The position numbers were made by a program, and so were the translations under genes. Under the pieces are notes generated by a model. It saw nothing but the letters and a program-made list of their open reading frames with translations. It was not told where the DNA came from and made no database searches. DNA of 64,000 nt from Bilabrum cf. latius (Eukaryota > Bigyra: Bicosoecida > Bigyra > Bicosoecida): the NCBI GenBank assembly GCA_965178125.1, contig OZ237752.1, positions 310,001 to 374,000 of the forward strand. Reading direction: 5' to 3'. Shown here piece by piece: positions 1 to 12,800 of this stretch (positions within the stretch are counted from its first letter, which is position 1; every line of letters begins with the position of its first letter).

Positions 1-3000
1 GTGGTGTGCGTGTCTCCTGCGTTGTCTGGCATGGGCTCTAACGAGTCGTCAGTGTCGGTGGCAGTGTCAGTGAGCCGGAATGGCATCGACTTCGGGTCAA
101 GCTCTGGGGCGTTCCTTTACGAGCGCGGCGCCGTGGTGTCATCTGTGTCGCCTTCGACGGGCGTGGTGGGAGGCGGCACGGCAGTGGTGGTATCAGGATC
201 AGGCTTTGAGAATCGGACTGGTCTGTCATGCCGGTTCGGCTCTAGCGGGTCCGTGCCTGCTGTGTACGTGAACTCGAGCGCAGTGCGCTGTGTGAGTCCA
301 CCGGCATCGTCAGCGGTGCCATCTGGCGGCGCAGATGGCGGTATGGTGTCTGTGGAGGTGTCTGTGAACGGGGCTGACTTTTCTCGGGATGGCCAGCGGT
401 TCCAGTACTTGCCTTCGTCGTACGTGAGCTCCGTGTCTCCATCGCTCGGACCTGTATCTGGGGGCACGTCTCTTCGTGTGCGTGGCCTAGGGTTTGCCAG
501 CACTGGCGATCTGGGCTGCGTATTTGTGGCAGCTGGATCTGTGTCTGATTCGGCTGGGGCGGTATCTTTGGGTGCAGTGTCGGCTGGTCGATGGTTGAGC
601 AGCGGTCAGCTGGTATGTGACAGTCCTGCAGCAGGCTCTGTGCCTGGTGTGTCCAACGAGGGCGGGCTTGTGGACGTGTATGTGACCACGAATGGCGTGG
701 ATGTATCGGATTCGTCTGCCTTGTTCGAGCTGCATGGGTCCGTGACCGTTTCGGGCGTGTCACCATTGAGCGGGGGCATGGCAGGCGGCACGGCTGTTCG
801 CGTGAGTGGCTCTGGCTTTGCATTCGGCAGTGGATTGTCATGCCGCTTCGGGGAGGACAGCACGAGCGCACAGTATGTGTCGTCCACGGAGGTGGTGTGC
901 GTGTCTCCTGCGTTGTCTGGCATGGGCTCTAACGAGTCGTCAATGTCGGTGGCAGTGTCAGTGAGCCGGAATGGCATCGACTTCGGGTCAAGCTCTGGGG
1001 CGTTCCTTTACGAGCGCGGCGCCGTGGTGTCATCTGTGTCGCCTTCGACGGGCGTGGTGGGAGGCGGCACGGCAGTGGTGGTATCAGGATCAGGCTTTGA
1101 GAATCGGACTGGTCTGTCATGCCGGTTCGGCTCTAGCGGGTCCGTGCCTGCTGTGTACGTGAACTCGAGCGCAGTGCGCTGTGTGAGTCCACCGGCATCG
1201 TCAGCGGTGCCATCTGGCGGCGCAGATGGCGGTATGGTGTCTGTGGAGGTGTCTGTGAACGGGGCTGACTTTTCTCGGGATGGCCAGCGGTTCCAGTACT
1301 TGCCTTCGTCGTACGTGAGCTCCGTGTCTCCATCGCTCGGACCTGTATCTGGGGGCACGTCTCTTCGTGTGCGTGGCCTAGGGTTTGCCAGCACTGGCGA
1401 TCTGGGCTGCGTATTTGTGGCAGCTGGATCTGTGTCTGATTCGGCTGGGGCGGTATCTTTGGGTGCAGTGTCGGCTGGTCGATGGTTGAGCAGCGGTCAG
1501 CTGGTATGTGACAGTCCTGCAGCAGGCTCTGTGCCTGGTGTGTCCAACGAGGGCGGGCTTGTGGACGTGTATGTGACCACGAATGGCGTGGATGTATCGG
1601 ATTCGTCTGCCTTGTTCGAGCTGCATGGGTCCGTGACCGTTTCGGGCGTGTCACCATTGAGCGGGGGCATGGCAGGCGGCACGGCTGTTCGCGTGAGTGG
1701 CTCTGGCTTTGCATTCGGCAGTGGATTGTCATGCCGCTTCGGGGAGGACAGCACGAGCGCACAGTACGTGTCATCCACGGAGGTGGTTTGCGTGTCTCCT
1801 GCGTTGTCTGGCATGGGCTCTAACGAGTCGTCAGTGTCGGTGGCAGTGTCAGTGAGCCGGAATGGCATCGACTTCGGGTCAAGCTCTGGGGCGTTCCTTT
1901 ACGAGCGCGGCGCCGTGGTGTCATCTGTGTCGCCTTCGACGGGCGTGGTGGGAGGCGGCACGGCAGTGGTGGTATCAGGATCAGGCTTTGAGAATCGGAC
2001 TGGTCTGTCATGCCGGTTCGGCTCTAGCGGGTCCGTGCCTGCTGTGTACGTGAACTCGAGCGCAGTGCGCTGTGTGAGTCCACCGGCATCGTCAGCGGTG
2101 CCATCTGGCGGCGCAGATGGCGGTATGGTGTCTGTGGAGGTGTCTGTGAACGGGGCTGACTTTTCTCGGGATGGCCAGCGGTTCCAGTACTTGCCTTCGT
2201 CGTACGTGAGCTCCGTGTCTCCATCGCTCGGACCTGTATCTGGGGGCACGTCTCTTCGTGTGCGTGGCCTAGGGTTTGCCAGCACTGGCGATCTGGGCTG
2301 CGTATTTGTGGCAGCTGGATCTGTGTCTGATTCGGCTGGGGCGGTGTCTTTGGGTGCAGTGTCGGCTGGTCGATGGTTGAGCAGCGGTCAGCTGGTATGT
2401 GACAGTCCTGCAGCAGGCTCTGTGCCTGGTGTGTCCAACGAGGGCGGGCTTGTGGACGTGTATGTGACCACGAATGGCGTGGATGTATCGGATTCGTCTG
2501 CCTTGTTCGAGCTGCATGGGTCCGTGACCGTTTCGGGCGTGTCACCATTGAGCGGGGGCATGGCAGGCGGCACGGCTGTTCGCGTGAGTGGCTCTGGCTT
2601 TGCATTCGGCAGTGGATTGTCATGCCGCTTCGGGGAGGACAGCACGAGCGCACAGTACGTGTCGTCCACGGAGGTGGTGTGCGTGTCTCCTGCGTTGTCT
2701 GGCATGGGCTCTAACGAGTCGTCAATGTCGGTGGCAGTGTCAGTGAGCCGGAATGGCATCGACTTCGGGTCAAGCTCTGGGGCGTTCCTTTACGAGCGCG
2801 GCGCCGTGGTGTCATCTGTGTCGCCTTCGACGGGCGTGGTGGGAGGCGGCACGGCAGTGGTGGTATCAGGATCAGGCTTTGAGAATCGGACTGGTCTGTC
2901 ATGCCGGTTCGGCTCTAGCGGGTCCGTGCCTGCTGTGTACGTGAACTCGAGCGCAGTGCGCTGTGTGAGTCCACCGGCATCGTCAGCGGTGCCATCTGGC

Positions 3001-3857
3001 GGCGCAGATGGCGGTATGGTGTCTGTGGAGGTGTCTGTGAACGGGGCTGACTTTTCTCGGGATGGCCAGCGGTTCCAGTACTTGCCTTCGTCGTACGTGA
3101 GCTCCGTGTCTCCATCGCTCGGACCTGTATCTGGGGGCACGTCTCTTCGTGTGCGTGGCCTAGGGTTTGCCAGCACTGGCGATCTGGGCTGCGTATTTGT
3201 GGCAGCTGGATCTGTGTCTGATTCGGCTGGGGCGGTGTCTTTGGGTGCAGTGTCGGCTGGTCGATGGTTGAGCAGCGGTCAGCTGGTATGTGACAGTCCT
3301 GCAGCAGGCTCTGTGCCTGGTGTGTCCAACGAGGGCGGGCTTGTGGACGTGTATGTGACCACGAATGGCGTGGATGTATCGGATTCGTATGCCTTGTTCG
3401 AGCTGCATGGGTCCGTGACCGTTTCGGGCGTGTCACCATTGAGCGGGGGCATGGCAGGCGGCACGGCTGTTCGCGTGAGTGGCTCTGGCTTTGCATTCGG
3501 CAGTGGATTGTCATGCCGCTTCGGGGAGGACAGCACGAGCGCACAGTACGTGTCATCCACGGAGGTGGTGTGCGTGTCTCCTGCGTTGTCTGGCATGGGC
3601 TCTAACGAGTCGTCAGTGTCGGTGGCAGTGTCAGTGAGCCGGAATGGCATCGACTTCGGGTCAAGCTCTGGGGCGTTCCTTTACGAGCGCGGCGCCGTGG
3701 TGTCATCTGTGTCGCCTTCGACGGGCGTGGTGGGAGGCGGCACGGCAGTGGTGGTATCAGGATCAGGCTTTGAGAATCGGACTGGTCTGTCATGCCGGTT
3801 CGGCTCTAGCGGGTCCGTGCCTGCTGTGTACGTGAACTCGAGCGCAGTGCGCTGTGT
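1..3857 (+). repeat. Near-identical 891-bp coding tandem repeat (four full copies plus a partial fifth)
   Basis: Unit starts are at 1, 892, 1783, 2674 and 3565. The fifth copy diverges after about 3857, where GTGTTAGCCC replaces GTGTGAGTCC. Each unit encodes 297 residues with about three IPT/TIG domains. Copies differ by only a few bases. Some variants alternate (GTG or ATG in the ESSVSV/ESSMSV codon: V, M, V, M, V), suggesting a 1782-bp higher-order unit. Others group neighbours (GGTATCT in copies 1-2, GGTGTCT in 3-4). Copy 4 alone has a Ser-to-Tyr change. The array probably continues upstream of the window. Confidence 0.95.
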
Positions 3858-6800
3858 TAGCCCCCCGCTTGTATCGTCTTGGCTCGTATCGAGTTTTTCT
3901 GCGATGCAGGAAGTTGAGGTCGAACTGGTTTCGTTGGATGGCTGGGTCGCGTATTCAATCGATAGCGTTTTCTCGTATGCAAAGGTCCCTATCGTTTCTC
4001 GTGTGTCACCAAGTGGACTTGTCGTGTCATCAGTGCAGACCTTGGACTTCTTCGGCGAGTCCTTTGGCCCGGTATTTGATGCCGTAGCTGACGGCGTTGC
4101 CACCTGTTTGATCGAATGCGGCGGAGTTGAACTGGAATACACGGCGGCAATCAGTAGCTTGTCGAGTGGCTTTTGCGTTGTGAGCGCACCTGAGCAGGAG
4201 TGCCAAGCCAGCTTTGCTTTGCGCATTGGTCCAGGGTCTCTGCAATCGTAGTGGGTCGAACTCCCTGTGTATGAGCAGCCACGAGTTCAGTCACTGCACC
4301 CCAGTTTCGGTTGGGTCGTTGGCGGATCGGAAGTTACAATTGTTGGCGAAGGGTTGGATGCCTCGCCATCCCTGATTGACGATTTCCGATGCAAATTCGG
4401 TTCTTCCTCTGTGGCCGGGATGGTCATCAATGACACTGCTGCAGTTTGCGTCTCGCCGCCTGGAGAGTTCGTTGGGGATGACGTCGGGGTTGATGTCTCC
4501 TTGAATGGTGGAATTGACTTCACTTCGCAGGGAGACTAGGCGCCTAGGTTCTCCTTTGAGCAACCGCCCACGGTGGCAAGCATTCCCCTTCTTTCTGGCA
4601 CGGGATCCGGCGGCGTGTCAGTGCCAGTCTATGGGACTGGGTTGTCGGCGTCTGGCATGAGCTGCGCATTCGGTGGATTCGGCTCCTCACTGTTTGTGGC
4701 GATCAACGATACGATGGGGCACTGCTTGTCGCCAGCACTTCCATCACCCATCGGAGAGGTGCGGTCGGTGCCTCTGCAGGTGCGGTGGGGCAGTCTGCCT
4801 GCACTGTGTGGCAAGTCTGCCAGGCAAGGGTGCAGCTTCTCATTCACGTACCTTCCATCCGCGCGAATCGGTGCCGTTTCTCCTGCAGTGGTGCAGGAGG
4901 CCGTTCCGACGCAGGTTCGGCTGTCTGGTCAAGGATTCGCTATGTTTGGTCGCATTGAGTGCAAGTTTGAGAGCAGCAGCCATGAGGCCACCGGAAGGTT
5001 CCACTTCGTTTCATCCTCGGAATCGTCGTGTGCTGTGCCCCGAACTCTGCCTCCGGGAGAATACGCAGTGTCTCTGGCGTCCAGCACAGCAAAGCTGATT
5101 GAGCAAGGCACTATTCCAAGGATAATTACGGTGCTGCCTGCTTTGCAGTCGTCAAGTGCTTCGCCAGGGATTGTCCCAGCGGAAGGCGGTCATGCCTTGA
5201 ACGTCACAGTTAGTGGTGTTGCCACTGATTTCGAGGGCGCTTTGGCCTGTGTATTTGGAGGCGGCGGCGTGACAGATGGGTATGTGGTTGCCCCTGGGAC
5301 CGTGGAATGCACGACTCCGCCCTTCAGCTCATCGGAGGAAGTATTCTACCAGGGTTCAGTGCGGGTTGCGTACGAATCAGCGTCGCATTTCGCTGCCATG
5401 GTGGCCGCATCCAGGGATGCAGACACCAGCGACGCAGCAACGTTCTGGCTGGACGCCCGGCGGTCATCCGCGCAGCAAATGATATCCGCCTCCGCGTCTG
5501 TAGCACCTGGTGGCTCTTTGGTCTCCATTAAGCTGGCTTCGGCCGCAGTTCCGCCTGCGGAACTGTTGAGTGGGACGTCGGGTACACCTACGTGTTTTGT
5601 GAGACTGCACGACCTTCCCTGCGGGCCGTTTGCATTCAATGGGGACTTTTCAGTTGATGTCTCTGGTGGCGGGAGTATCACGTGCGAAGTTGATGGGACG
5701 GAGGCGATTCGAAAGCGGTGTGTTTCCCTCCAGTCGAGCACATTCGCAGGGGCGTGGGATGCCTCCATCAGCGTCTCATTCGGCGGGATGCAGTCGTGGC
5801 TCGGACCTGAAAATGACGTGCAGCTGCTGGATGTGGTCAGCTTGCGCGAGGTTGACCCACCCATCACGGTTTACGGGGCGTAGATCGAGTTGTTCCTTAC
5901 AGGTGAGGGCTTTGCCCCTGTGGACGAGGTCTACTGCGTTTTCATTGCGGTAGGTGGCGCTGAGGATGTTTACCCGCGGTCTCGATTCCTACCCATGTCG
6001 AGCTAGATGGGGCGGTGTGCCCAGCCCAAAAATCTGGTACCCGGTGACTATCTTGTCCAGCTGTCAACTGAAAGCGGAGGCGCCGTATCGATGGGGCAAT
6101 CGCCGAGGATAAAAGCTCTACCTCACTCCGGCATCTCGACCGTATCACCTCAATCGGTAAGCAGCCGGTCAAGCTCAACGCTCGTACTGCGGGGCTCTGG
6201 TTTCAACCACATCGATGGGCTCCGTTGCACGTTTGGCATGCATTCCTCTGTGGCCACGGTGGTTAATTAGAGCGTAGTGACGTGCGAATCGCCAGTACTT
6301 CCGACGTCTGCGATGTCTGACCGGGCCGGGGAGGCCTGCCAAGCTGATGGTTAGTGCAGTGCGCAGGTCCGGGTTGGCCTCGCGATTCGCGGCTTCAATG
6401 TGGCCGATCCGGCTGATGGCCCGGTGCTCTTGTTCTAGAACCAAGAGGGCTTGGCCACCATTTCGCCCGCAGTCGTGCCTTTCGACTACGCAGCCTCAGG
6501 CGGTATCGTGAACGTATCGGTAGGAAGCAGCACCGTGGACGTCGGTGATGATGCTGTGCAGTGCAACTTTTTCGATGGCTCAGTGTAGTCGATGGGAACC
6601 GTGATCGTCTCGGAATCTACCAGCATAGTGCAGTGCACGATGCCCTCTGAAACTGATATCGGGACGGTGGTCGCTCAATCGGAAGCCAGCGGAATTGCAA
6701 GCGGGTTCAGGCTGCGAGCAGACGGCAGCCTCTCTATCCGACTCGAGCTGAAGAGCGGGTTTGGGATGGGTACCGTTGGAGCAACTGCAACCATTGCTGA

Positions 6801-9800
6801 GGGCACCATTGTCCAACTGCAGGAGTTTGCGGTCACGTCGGTGGAGCCTCCTGTAGTCACTAGCATCCGAACTTCTTCACAAGGTGAAGCGCGGGTCCTG
6901 CGGCTCAACGGCCGCGGTTTTCCCACGTCAGTACCGGGCACGTGCGTATTTAGGTCAGGCGGTGAGTCAGTCAGGTCAACGTACCAGGCAGTCAGTCAGG
7001 ACACGGTCTTATGCGACCTTCCCGCTCTAGCCCCGGGGAGGGTGAGCGTTTCTGTGCAGTTCTGGGACCAGTACGGCGACCATGATGGCCTTTCAGCGCA
7101 GTCGGACAACGGTTCGGCGGCAATGCTCCTGGTGGTAGAGCAGCCAAGCGTAGCATCCATAGTGCCGCATATCGCCCAGCTCGGTAGCACATCTCAGATC
7201 CTACTGGCGGGCGCCAATTTCAACGCCAACCTTGGGATGGAATGCCTGTACAAGGCAGCCTCCTCCGGGAATACCAGCTCGCCAGAGGTGCGTAGGCCGG
7301 TGTCTGTTTTGACCGCGAATCACGCTGAGTGCGCGCTGCCGGCCTACCTTCCTGGCGCCGGTGCCGCGAGCAGCACCGAATCTAGTGGAGTGTTTCCCGT
7401 GACTATCGAGCTCGTATCGACCACGGAGACGGACCTGGGTCGGACGGAGCCGCTGCATAGAGGCGATCTCGTTGCTCTGCAGCCGTTCAACCCGTCTGCG
7501 GCGCTGACAATCAGCCCGCAGAGGGGCCCGGTGCGAACCAGCGCGCCAGTACGAGTCACCGTTTCACTGCCGGGCGGCTTGCAGCATGCCCGCGTGAAAG
7601 CGCCATTCTGCGTGTTCGACCTGGTCCGAAGCCCTGCAGTAGAGACGTCACCAGGCACGTTCGAATGCAACGCAGCGAGGCGAGCAGCAGCGGGTGCCTC
7701 AAGGGTGGCTCTGTACCCGGATGGGGAGAGCCGCCTTGTGGTCGCCACTCCGTTCGAGTACCTCGATCCTATATCAATCGCTGGGGTGTCGCCCCCCGCC
7801 ATTCCAGAGGCTGGAGGGGTCACCGTAGAGATTCGAGGCAGCGGGTTTGTAATGTCACGGCAGCTGCGGTGCCGATTTTTTGGCGAGATCTCTGTTGATG
7901 CCATGTGGATTAGTCGCCAGGCAATTGCTTGCGTAGCCCCTGTGGGTCCACCGGGCAGGGCCTCTGTGCAGGTGTCCAACAACGGCGGCGACTCTTGGGA
8001 AGGCAGTGGATCTGTCGAGTACCTCCCAGCACTGACTATTACGTCAGCCTCACCTGCTGTTCTCCCTGCAAGCATCGGTGGAACCGTGAATGTGACCGGT
8101 ACCGGCTTCATGGGTGGTCGCGGGCTGCTTTGCCGTGTTGGTTCCTACGAGATCGGTGCAATTCCTGTGGATTCGCACACAGTTCAATGTCCGATCCTTG
8201 GGTCCTTCCGGGCGGGGTCTGCCACGGCCCCGCTGGAGCTGCGGTATGCAGACGTGAGGGCAGCTGAGTGGGTGTCGGCTGACGACGTCACCATCAGCTT
8301 CGCCGAGGTGCCTGCTGGTCTTTTGGTGGAGCCCAATGCGATCGATTCAGGAGCGTAGACCGAACTCATCTTCAGTCTGCCGCCCGATCACCGCGGCTCG
8401 TACCCCGTGTCAATCAACAGTGACTCATTCCTTTGCATGGGTGCAGCTTCCCGCGGTTGCGATGCATCCACGCTGTCGTGGAGGCTGATGGTGCGGCCCC
8501 AAGACAGCCCGGAGGACGAGAGCACGGGCCCTTGCCATGCAACCACGTCGACGCTTTCCTGCACTATTTCTGTTCCTACCGTGTACATGGGCAGTGGCGC
8601 CGTAGATCTGCTGCTGTCGCCCAACAATGGCAGCACATTCCGGGCCACGAGAGCCGACCTGCAGGTGGTGCACCCTTCGGGCGTTCTCGCGACGTCCCCT
8701 GGCGTGCTATCCGAGCCAACCTCAGGGCATCAGCCAAGCATTAAGGTGTATACCACCGCAACAGTAGCGGCATCTGCTCGAATGCGGTGCGTGTTCGGGT
8801 CTGGCGGGGAGGCCACGACGCCAGCTCATGCGATCGACGCGCGCACAGTGCAGTGCGCAGTGCCGCAGCTAGCCCCCGGCACACACCCTGTCCACGTCGG
8901 CGCAGTCTCTAATAGGTTGGCTGCGCGGCGTCTCGCAACCCGACCTACTTCGGCGCACGTCACTATCTTGCCCGTTGCCACCGTTGTTGGGGTCTCGCCA
9001 AAGCTTGTATCGAGTGTGTCCACGACGTCAGTGCGGGTTTCTGGTTCTGGCTTTGTGAATTCGGCGGCTGCGCAGTGCAGGGTATTCGGTGTCGTCTCAC
9101 CCGCTACGGTCTTGTCTGCAAATGTCATGGAATGCAAGGTGCCCCCAGTCATGCAGGGGATCGATACTACCGGTGGTCTTAGCCCCGTCGAGGTCAGCAT
9201 GGACGGCGTGCAGTTCGTGTCAGACCCTTTGGTTACCGTGTCTGCGCGGCAGGAGCCACTCCGCATTCAACTTAGCTCGACGAGCGGCCCAAGGCACGGA
9301 GGGGGCACGGTCGAAATCAGTGCCCTCGATGGACTGGGCGCAGATGCGTCGGTCGTGGATCTGGGCCTCGTGGCCGGCACCTCGCTCGACCAAATCAGCT
9401 GCGAATTTAACGGTACCGTTGTGGCAGGGGCAGTGGCCCCGAGCAGCGGCAAGGCGATGTGCACCGTGCCTCCAAGCTCCAAGACGGGCCTGGTCACAGT
9501 GAGGCTCTCGATCGATGGAGGTACGTTCCTGAGGGCTACGGGGACGTACACGTACGTTGCTTCAATGGCGGTGCTTGAGGTGCGGCCCAGCGTACTCCCA
9601 GAGACCGGTGCCAGATAGCTGCGAGTGCTTGGAGAGGGCTTCATCAATTCGCCCGAGCTTCTTTGCAGGGTGGTTGGCTCTTCACCGACCCGTGCCACCT
9701 GGATCAACAGCAGCAGCATCGTTTGTTCCGCCCCCGCCCGTCACCCAGGCTTATCTGCCCTAGAGATTTCCAACAATGACGGCCACTCGTGGGAAGGCTC

Positions 9801-12800
9801 ATTGCAGCTGGAGTACCTTCCAGCCTTGACAGTGCAGAGCGTGACACCGTCAATTCTGGTAAGCAGCAAGGGAGGCGATGTTACCGTGTCGGGGACCGGC
9901 TTCTAGTCACACCGACGGATGGCCTGTCGCATCGGCCGCGTAGTTGTAGCCGCTTCTGTGATCAACAGCACCAGCTTAGTGTGCGCGGCTCCGAATGCAG
10001 TCGAGGCGGGCGTGTCCCGTGCTGTTGTGGGCGTGGGATTCTCTGGGTTTGACACCGTACCGTTCGTGGAATCTGACCTCGTTTCGGTCGCGTTTACCTC
10101 GGTCCCAACGGTTGTACGCATAGCCCCGAACAGCGGTGCGTTCGAGGGCGGGACTCGAATTAGCCTTGTGCCTGCAGAGGGCCAGGCGTTCCAGAGCGAA
10201 GCACGTGGAATGCCACTGGACTGGGAGTGCGTGTTCATGGTCGAAGCTTTCCCCGGCACGGCGGCGAACGTGCCCTTGGCGCAAAGGGCTGGGCAAACTT
10301 TCAGGGTTGCCGCACAGCTCGACCCGAAGACGAACCAGCTGCATTGCGTGGCCCCGACCATCTCGCGAGGTCCTCGGAATGCAGGCACCCTGCGGGCCGA
10401 CGTGCGGCTTGCGCCGGCAGGAACGGGCCTGCGCAGCTTGGCCCCAACTGGGCTGACGTTCACGTACACGGTAGGACTGCTTGCCACTGCTGTTGGTCCT
10501 GCGACTGGCCCTGAGACCGGCGGTTTCACGATCACTGTGTCTGGCCGTGGCTTTGAGCCGCGTAAGGAGAGCGTGTGCGGCTTCAGGCCTGCAGCTGCGC
10601 ATCCGGGGCAGGGACTGGTGCTTGCCGACGCCATGGCCCACACCGTGCCCCTCGAGTTCCGGTCCTCCACCGAGGTACGCTGTGTGGCGCCCGGCGGGAG
10701 ACCGGGTGAGACGATGATGGTGCACGTGTCAAACGATGGTGTCAGATACAGCCCAGTGGGACTGCAGCTGCAGTACCACTAGCTACCCGCGCTCATGTCC
10801 ATTTCACCCACGTCTGGGCCGATGATCGGCGGATCACTCGTGACTATCCGTGGCAAGGGCTTCGACTTCTCGCCGGATCTCCGGTGCGCCTTTGGTGGGC
10901 TCAAGCTGGTTCCCGCGCTGCTGGTGTCGGACACGGAGATTCGATGCATCACACCGCCGCGCCCCTCTGCGGCCGAGCGCTCCGCGTTCCTGGTGCAGAC
11001 CGGTACACCGCTGGATCAGGCCCTGCGCATCGGTGCCATGTCCGGCCCAGTCGATACGTCTGTTGACGTGGTGAGCAGTAACGGCACTCTTGCTTTTAGT
11101 AGCGGGAGTCAGACGGTGGGTCAGCTGACCTTCAGGTACGTGGATTCGCCCACGGCCTCTGCCGTACTCCCATCGCACGGGCCGCCAAGCGGCGGCACAG
11201 TAGTAACTGTTACTGGCACGGGATTTGTGAAGGGTAGCTCCAGGTGCCTGTTTGGACCTGTTCCCGATCCAGTCCAGGGGGAAGGTGGTATTGCAGTGCC
11301 AGCGAACGTTGTGAACAGCACTGTCGCAACGTGCATCTCGCCCCGCATGCCGGTCGAAGCATCGGTATCTCCGATGCAGTCCGAAGGTGCGGTGGCCGTG
11401 CGAGTGTCAACCAACAATGGGGCCGACTATGGCCACAGTAGTGCTAGATTCCACTACCTGCACGCACCTAGGCTGCAGAGAATGCTGCCGACCACCGGAT
11501 CCGAGCTGGGGGGCACCACGATCCGCTTACAGACCGTGGGATCATCCACCCTGTTCCACCCGTCGTGTGTGTTCCTGGCCAGGAACTCTTCGCTGGGACT
11601 TAGAGGAGGAAGGTTGGACTCTATTTCGGAGATCAAGGACCAGCAGGCAGCCGGCGTGCTCGCCGTTGTACCAGCCCTGCAGACGTCCCCAACGCAAGTG
11701 GAGTGCATGTCCCCCCCTAGCCCAGCCCGGGAGCCCCTCATCACGCTGAGGCTGACTACGAACGGGCAGGACCTATCGGGGACGTTCCTGTCCTTCAGGT
11801 ACACGCTGCCCATGGTGGTACACGAGCTCAGACCGGCCAGCGGGCCATCCACAGGCGGCACCACCGTGCAGGTGATTGGTTCTCGATTTGAGCAGGGCCA
11901 CGGACTCTCATGCCTGTTTGGGCGGCAGCAAGTTGCGGCTTCCTTCATCAGCACATCCATTCTGGCGTGCAGAGCTCCCGCGGCTGCCGTCGGTGGGGTG
12001 CCCGTTTCGGTCAGCCACAATGGGTTCGACTTTGTTCCCTCCGCTGATATTGCACCTCGGTATACGTACGTGGAGCCGTTCGCAGTTAGGAGCATCCGCC
12101 CGAGCTTCGGTCCGGTGGAGGGCGGCACCAGGGTGACGGTACGAGGCGGCGGGTTCGCGTCCGCCTCAATGGACAGCAGCGTTACCTGTCGGTTCGGAGA
12201 CTCGATTGTGGACGGCAGTGTTCTCTCCGACTCTGAGCTGGAGTGTAAAGCACCCGCGTCACCCAACCTGAACCGCCTTGGCGGCGGCGGCCTTGGCTCC
12301 ATGGCCGTAGCAGTCTCTTTCAACGGCAGGGACTTTACTGAGACGATGCTGCAGTACCGATACGTCCCCAGTGTGGTCGTGCTCACGGTGTTCCCCAGAA
12401 TCATGGTTGAAGGTGTTAGGTCTAGAATTAGGATTCGGGGGGACGGGTTTATAGAAAGCAGCCTGCTGGAGTGCCGCTTCGAGCACACGGCAGCTGCAGG
12501 GTCTAGCGTGCCTGCGGTTGGAAACAGCACAGCTCCCGCGCGATTCATCAGCCCGCAGGAAGTTTCGTGCGATGCGCCTGGCGTGCCGCAAGGGATACTG
12601 CGCGTGCGTGTGTCCAATAACGGCAGGGATAACGCTGCTGTGACGGACTCTGCAGCCGCTTTGTCGGTTGTTCCTCAGCTGACCCTTGCTGCAAGCCCTA
12701 CTGCCGGATCCGTCTTTGGAGGAACGCACGTGCAGCTCCGAGTGTCTGGCTTTCCCGCCGCTCTCGAGACACGCGCCTATTGCGTGTTCGATCGAATCAG

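Noticed and set aside
38-3793. Repeated ORFs of 63-213 codons on both strands in the 891-bp array
   Set aside because: They recur exactly every 891 bp as shadows of the coding strand and have no independent support.
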